NCBI GenBank assembly: GCA_964442075.1
Contig: CAYTWH010000017.1
Location: 7,689 to 71,688, forward strand
DNA length: 64,000 nucleotides
Source: CAYTAU01 sp964442075
Lineage (GTDB): Bacteria > Bacteroidota > Bacteroidia > Bacteroidales > CAYTAU01
Reading direction: 5' to 3'
This document shows positions 62,481-64,000 of this stretch, piece by piece (within the stretch, counting starts at the first letter, position 1; every line of letters begins with the position of its first letter). The notes beneath the pieces are model-generated. The model was not told where the DNA came from, made no database searches, and saw only the letters and a program-made list of their open reading frames with translations. The position numbers and the translations under genes are program-made.

Positions 62481-63719
62481 TTAAATAGCGATATTGTATT
62501 TATCATTTAGATGTTGCATATCCTTACCTACTTTTTTATCTAATAGTCTTGCATAAATTTTTGTCATTTCTATTGATGAATGTCCAAGCATCTTAGAAAC
62601 AGTTTCAATAGGGACATTATTATTTAGTGTAACAGTAGTTGCAAAGGTGTGTCTAGCAAGATGGCTTGAAAAGTGCTTATCTATTCCACATAAATCGGCA
62701 ATCTCTTTTAAATAAGCATTCATCTTTTGATTTGATTTTACAGGAAGTAATACATTATTTAATACACAATCATCATGATTTTTATATTTATCAAGTATTT
62801 GCTGAGTAACAGAAAGTATTGGGATAGTACTTAAATTATCAGTTTTTTTTCTTTTAATTTTAATCCACTGACCACCATCAGTACCTGTAACAATATTTTC
62901 TTTAGAAAGTCTTTTCAAATCGGAGTGTGCTAAACCAGTAAAACAAGAAAACACAAAACAATCACGAATTTGTTCTAATCGAGTTGTATTAAACTTTTTA
63001 TTAATAATAGAACTTAATTCTTCTTCTGAAAGAAAACCACGATCAACTTTTTTTAATCTCATTTTGAAATTAAAGAAAGGGTCTCTACTTAAATATCCAT
63101 TTGCAATTGCAATACGAACTATTTTTTTGAAGTTTTTTAAATATTTCATAGTAGTATTATGAGAACATTTACGAACAGTTTTAAAATATATTTCATAATC
63201 TACCATAAACTCATGATTTAGTTCTGTAAGATAGAGATCATTACGTTTGTATTTTGATTTAATAAAGTTCTCGGTGAAGCGTAAAGAAGTTTCATATCGT
63301 TGAATTGTTGATGGAGAAAAATCAATATTAACTAGTGTTTTTATTTTTTCATTATGTTCTCTGTACAATTCAAGAGTTTTCTTCCCTTTATTCTCTTCAA
63401 TACCTAAATACATATTTTTTACAGTTTGTGGAGTTACTGGATTTTCACTTTCTCTTAAGTATTTATAGTGTTCGTATATTATTGATTTAGTAGAGAATAA
63501 ATAGGCATTTATCTCTTTAGCTATTTTGTTGTTACCTAGGACTATTCCAGCATTAGGGTTCCAATCCCCGACATTTATATTTCTATTCAATGACATTTCT
63601 GTGGCTTTCCCATTAATCGTAACACGCAGATAGATAGGTGCTTCTCCGTCTTGATTAGTTCTGTGTTTCTTCAAAAAGAAGAGTTGTGTAAAAGTGTTCC
63701 TGTTTTCCATAATTTTCAC
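62481..63719 (-). CDS. int: tyrosine recombinase/integrase of the element
   Basis: A 412-residue integrase of the Bacteroidota type. It has an N-terminal arm-binding domain (TFTQLFFLKKHRTNQDGEAP, IYLRVTINGKATEMSLNRNI), a SAM-like core-binding domain (residues about 115-215) and a catalytic domain. The catalytic region has CFTGLAHSDLKRL, where classic enzymes have the first Arg (TGLRxSE); as in IntDOT and its relatives this Arg appears missing. HLARHTFATT (HxxR) and MLGHSSIEMTKIYARLL (Tyr nucleophile) are intact. The start may be MENRNTF at 63710. It is 230 bp from the tRNA-side attachment site, the usual place for an element's integrase. Confidence 0.92.
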   Translation of the reverse strand: MKIMENRNTFTQLFFLKKHRTNQDGEAPIYLRVTINGKATEMSLNRNINVGDWNPNAGIVLGNNKIAKEINAYLFSTKSIIYEHYKYLRESENPVTPQTVKNMYLGIEENKGKKTLELYREHNEKIKTLVNIDFSPSTIQRYETSLRFTENFIKSKYKRNDLYLTELNHEFMVDYEIYFKTVRKCSHNTTMKYLKNFKKIVRIAIANGYLSRDPFFNFKMRLKKVDRGFLSEEELSSIINKKFNTTRLEQIRDCFVFSCFTGLAHSDLKRLSKENIVTGTDGGQWIKIKRKKTDNLSTIPILSVTQQILDKYKNHDDCVLNNVLLPVKSNQKMNAYLKEIADLCGIDKHFSSHLARHTFATTVTLNNNVPIETVSKMLGHSSIEMTKIYARLLDKKVGKDMQHLNDKYNIAI

Positions 63720-63798
63720 TCATTTAATTAATACAAAATTAGTTATTATGGAATACTTTTAAAAATGCAAAGGACTGTATAAGAGTGCAAACGCATCT

Positions 63799-63849
63799 AA
63801 ATCGTGTCCACGATTTTATTTTTTTTGTGGACACGATTTGGACATATTA
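63799..63849. repeat. integrase arm-site candidates at the right end
   Basis: The 22-bp repeat shared with 17741-17762 lies at 63828-63849 (tggacacgatttggacatat plus ta). Its first 13 bases, with one more upstream, occur inverted at 63799-63811 (aaatcgtgtccac), so aaatcgtgtccac and gtggacacgattt face each other across 15 bp. The position between int and the tRNA core, with a copy on the other side of the core in the circular form, fits arm-type integrase sites. Confidence 0.65.
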
Positions 63850-63893
63850 ATATGTCGAAAAACGCCCTTTTTTGCAGAAGTTGATGGAAACAA

Positions 63894-63925
63894 AAATGCC
63901 TGATTACTTTCGTTATCAGGCATTT
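63894..63925. terminator. terminator downstream of tRNA-Ser, supplied by the element
   Basis: AAATGCCTGAT (63894-63904) and ATCAGGCATTT (63915-63925) form an 11-bp perfect stem around a short loop, with T runs on both sides. On the minus strand it follows the tRNA by about 22 bp. The tRNA's original terminator is probably the hairpin at 17634-17663, now 46 kb away. Confidence 0.8.
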
Positions 63926-63946
63926 GCGCTACTTTGCATTTTCACT

Positions 63947-64000
63947 TGGCGGAGAAAGAGGGATTCGAACCCCCGGTACGTTGCCGCACAACGGTTTTCA
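63947..64000 (-). tRNA. tRNA-Ser(UGA), 3' part, cut by the window edge
   Basis: Read on the minus strand: anticodon TGA at the very edge (64000-63998), anticodon-stem half ACCGT, a long variable arm with the stem GTGCG/CGTAC, then the T arm GGGGG-TTCGAAT-CCCTC, acceptor half TTTCTCC, discriminator G and an encoded CCA (63949-63947). The long variable arm makes it a class II tRNA, and the sequence fits serine. The 5' half lies outside the window. The element is integrated at its 3' end. Confidence 0.92.

Larger units (their letters stand above)
17669..63961. mobile_element. 46-kb integrated element in tRNA-Ser (prophage- or island-like)
   Basis: The borders are the 13-bp tRNA-Ser 3' core repeated at 17669-17681 and 63949-63961. 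A tyrosine integrase lies next to the tRNA-side border, and a 22-bp repeat is found just inside both ends. The content is accessory throughout: VirE-type primase, excisionase-like HTH, R-M, Abi, toxin-antitoxin, virus-like structural and lysis genes, antirestriction and DISARM genes. No relaxase, coupling protein, type IV secretion gene, terminase, portal or tail gene is visible. Whether it is a tailless prophage, a prophage remnant or a mobilisable island is open. The exact ends are inferred from the repeats. Confidence 0.75.

Noticed and set aside
17669..63961. Integrative conjugative element
   Set aside because: No relaxase, coupling protein or tra/VirB gene is visible, though ArdC and RteC-like proteins are common on such elements.

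Overview
The window is AT-rich DNA from a member of the Bacteroidota, most likely an uncultured Bacteroidales-like lineage. Several things point there: the topA, arginase-like, porP, gldK-L-M-N gene order of the type IX secretion system (T9SS), a fused MurF/alanine racemase, Bacteroidota-type -7 promoter boxes (TAnnTTTG), a T9SS sorting domain on a secreted protein, and VirE-type primases. No species can be named from the sequence.

Positions 1 to about 17,660 are ordinary chromosome. They hold the 3' part of topA, an arginase-fold protein with degraded metal motifs, a PorP/SprF protein and the T9SS motor/ring genes gldK, gldL, gldM and gldN. After a two-way terminator comes a minus-strand group (murF-alr, a TPR/SpoIIE phosphatase, tdk), then a plus-strand hypothetical gene and a secreted M28 peptidase.

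From about 17,669 to 63,961 lies a 46-kb integrated element inserted in the 3' end of a tRNA-Ser(UGA) gene, which is cut by the right edge of the window. A tyrosine integrase sits next to the tRNA. A decayed 13-25 bp copy of the tRNA 3' end marks the far boundary. A 22-bp direct repeat just inside each end probably marks integrase arm sites. From left to right the element carries: a Fic protein with operator-like repeats; an RteC-like protein; a tandem array of hairpin repeats; an excisionase-like HTH protein; a VirE/primase-helicase; an expanded type III restriction-modification operon (SNF2-type helicase, DUF4391, Mod, an AbiF-type HEPN protein with its own promoter and a small structured RNA, Res); an RNase H-like gene, a small HTH gene and a small adenine methylase; a HigBA-type toxin-antitoxin pair; a compact 9-kb virus-like module; a large T9SS-exported repeat protein; small regulators; an ArdC-like antirestriction protein; and a DISARM-type set (drmE, drmA, drmB) with no drmC and no dedicated methylase.

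The virus-like module (37.5-46.3 kb) has small beta-rich and single-membrane-helix proteins, a transglutaminase-like protein, an endolysin and a lipoprotein-plus-membrane-anchor protein resembling a u-spanin. I see no terminase, portal or tail gene, so it may be a tailless prophage or a relic. Two genes in it end just after poly-A runs, and in both the -1 frame continues into sensible protein. This could be programmed frameshifting or a homopolymer sequencing error. The element therefore looks like a prophage or integrative island that carries at least five kinds of defence or counter-defence gene. The best candidates for something under-described are the AbiF-plus-RNA unit nested in the type III R-M operon, the methylase-less DISARM, and the tailless virus-like module.
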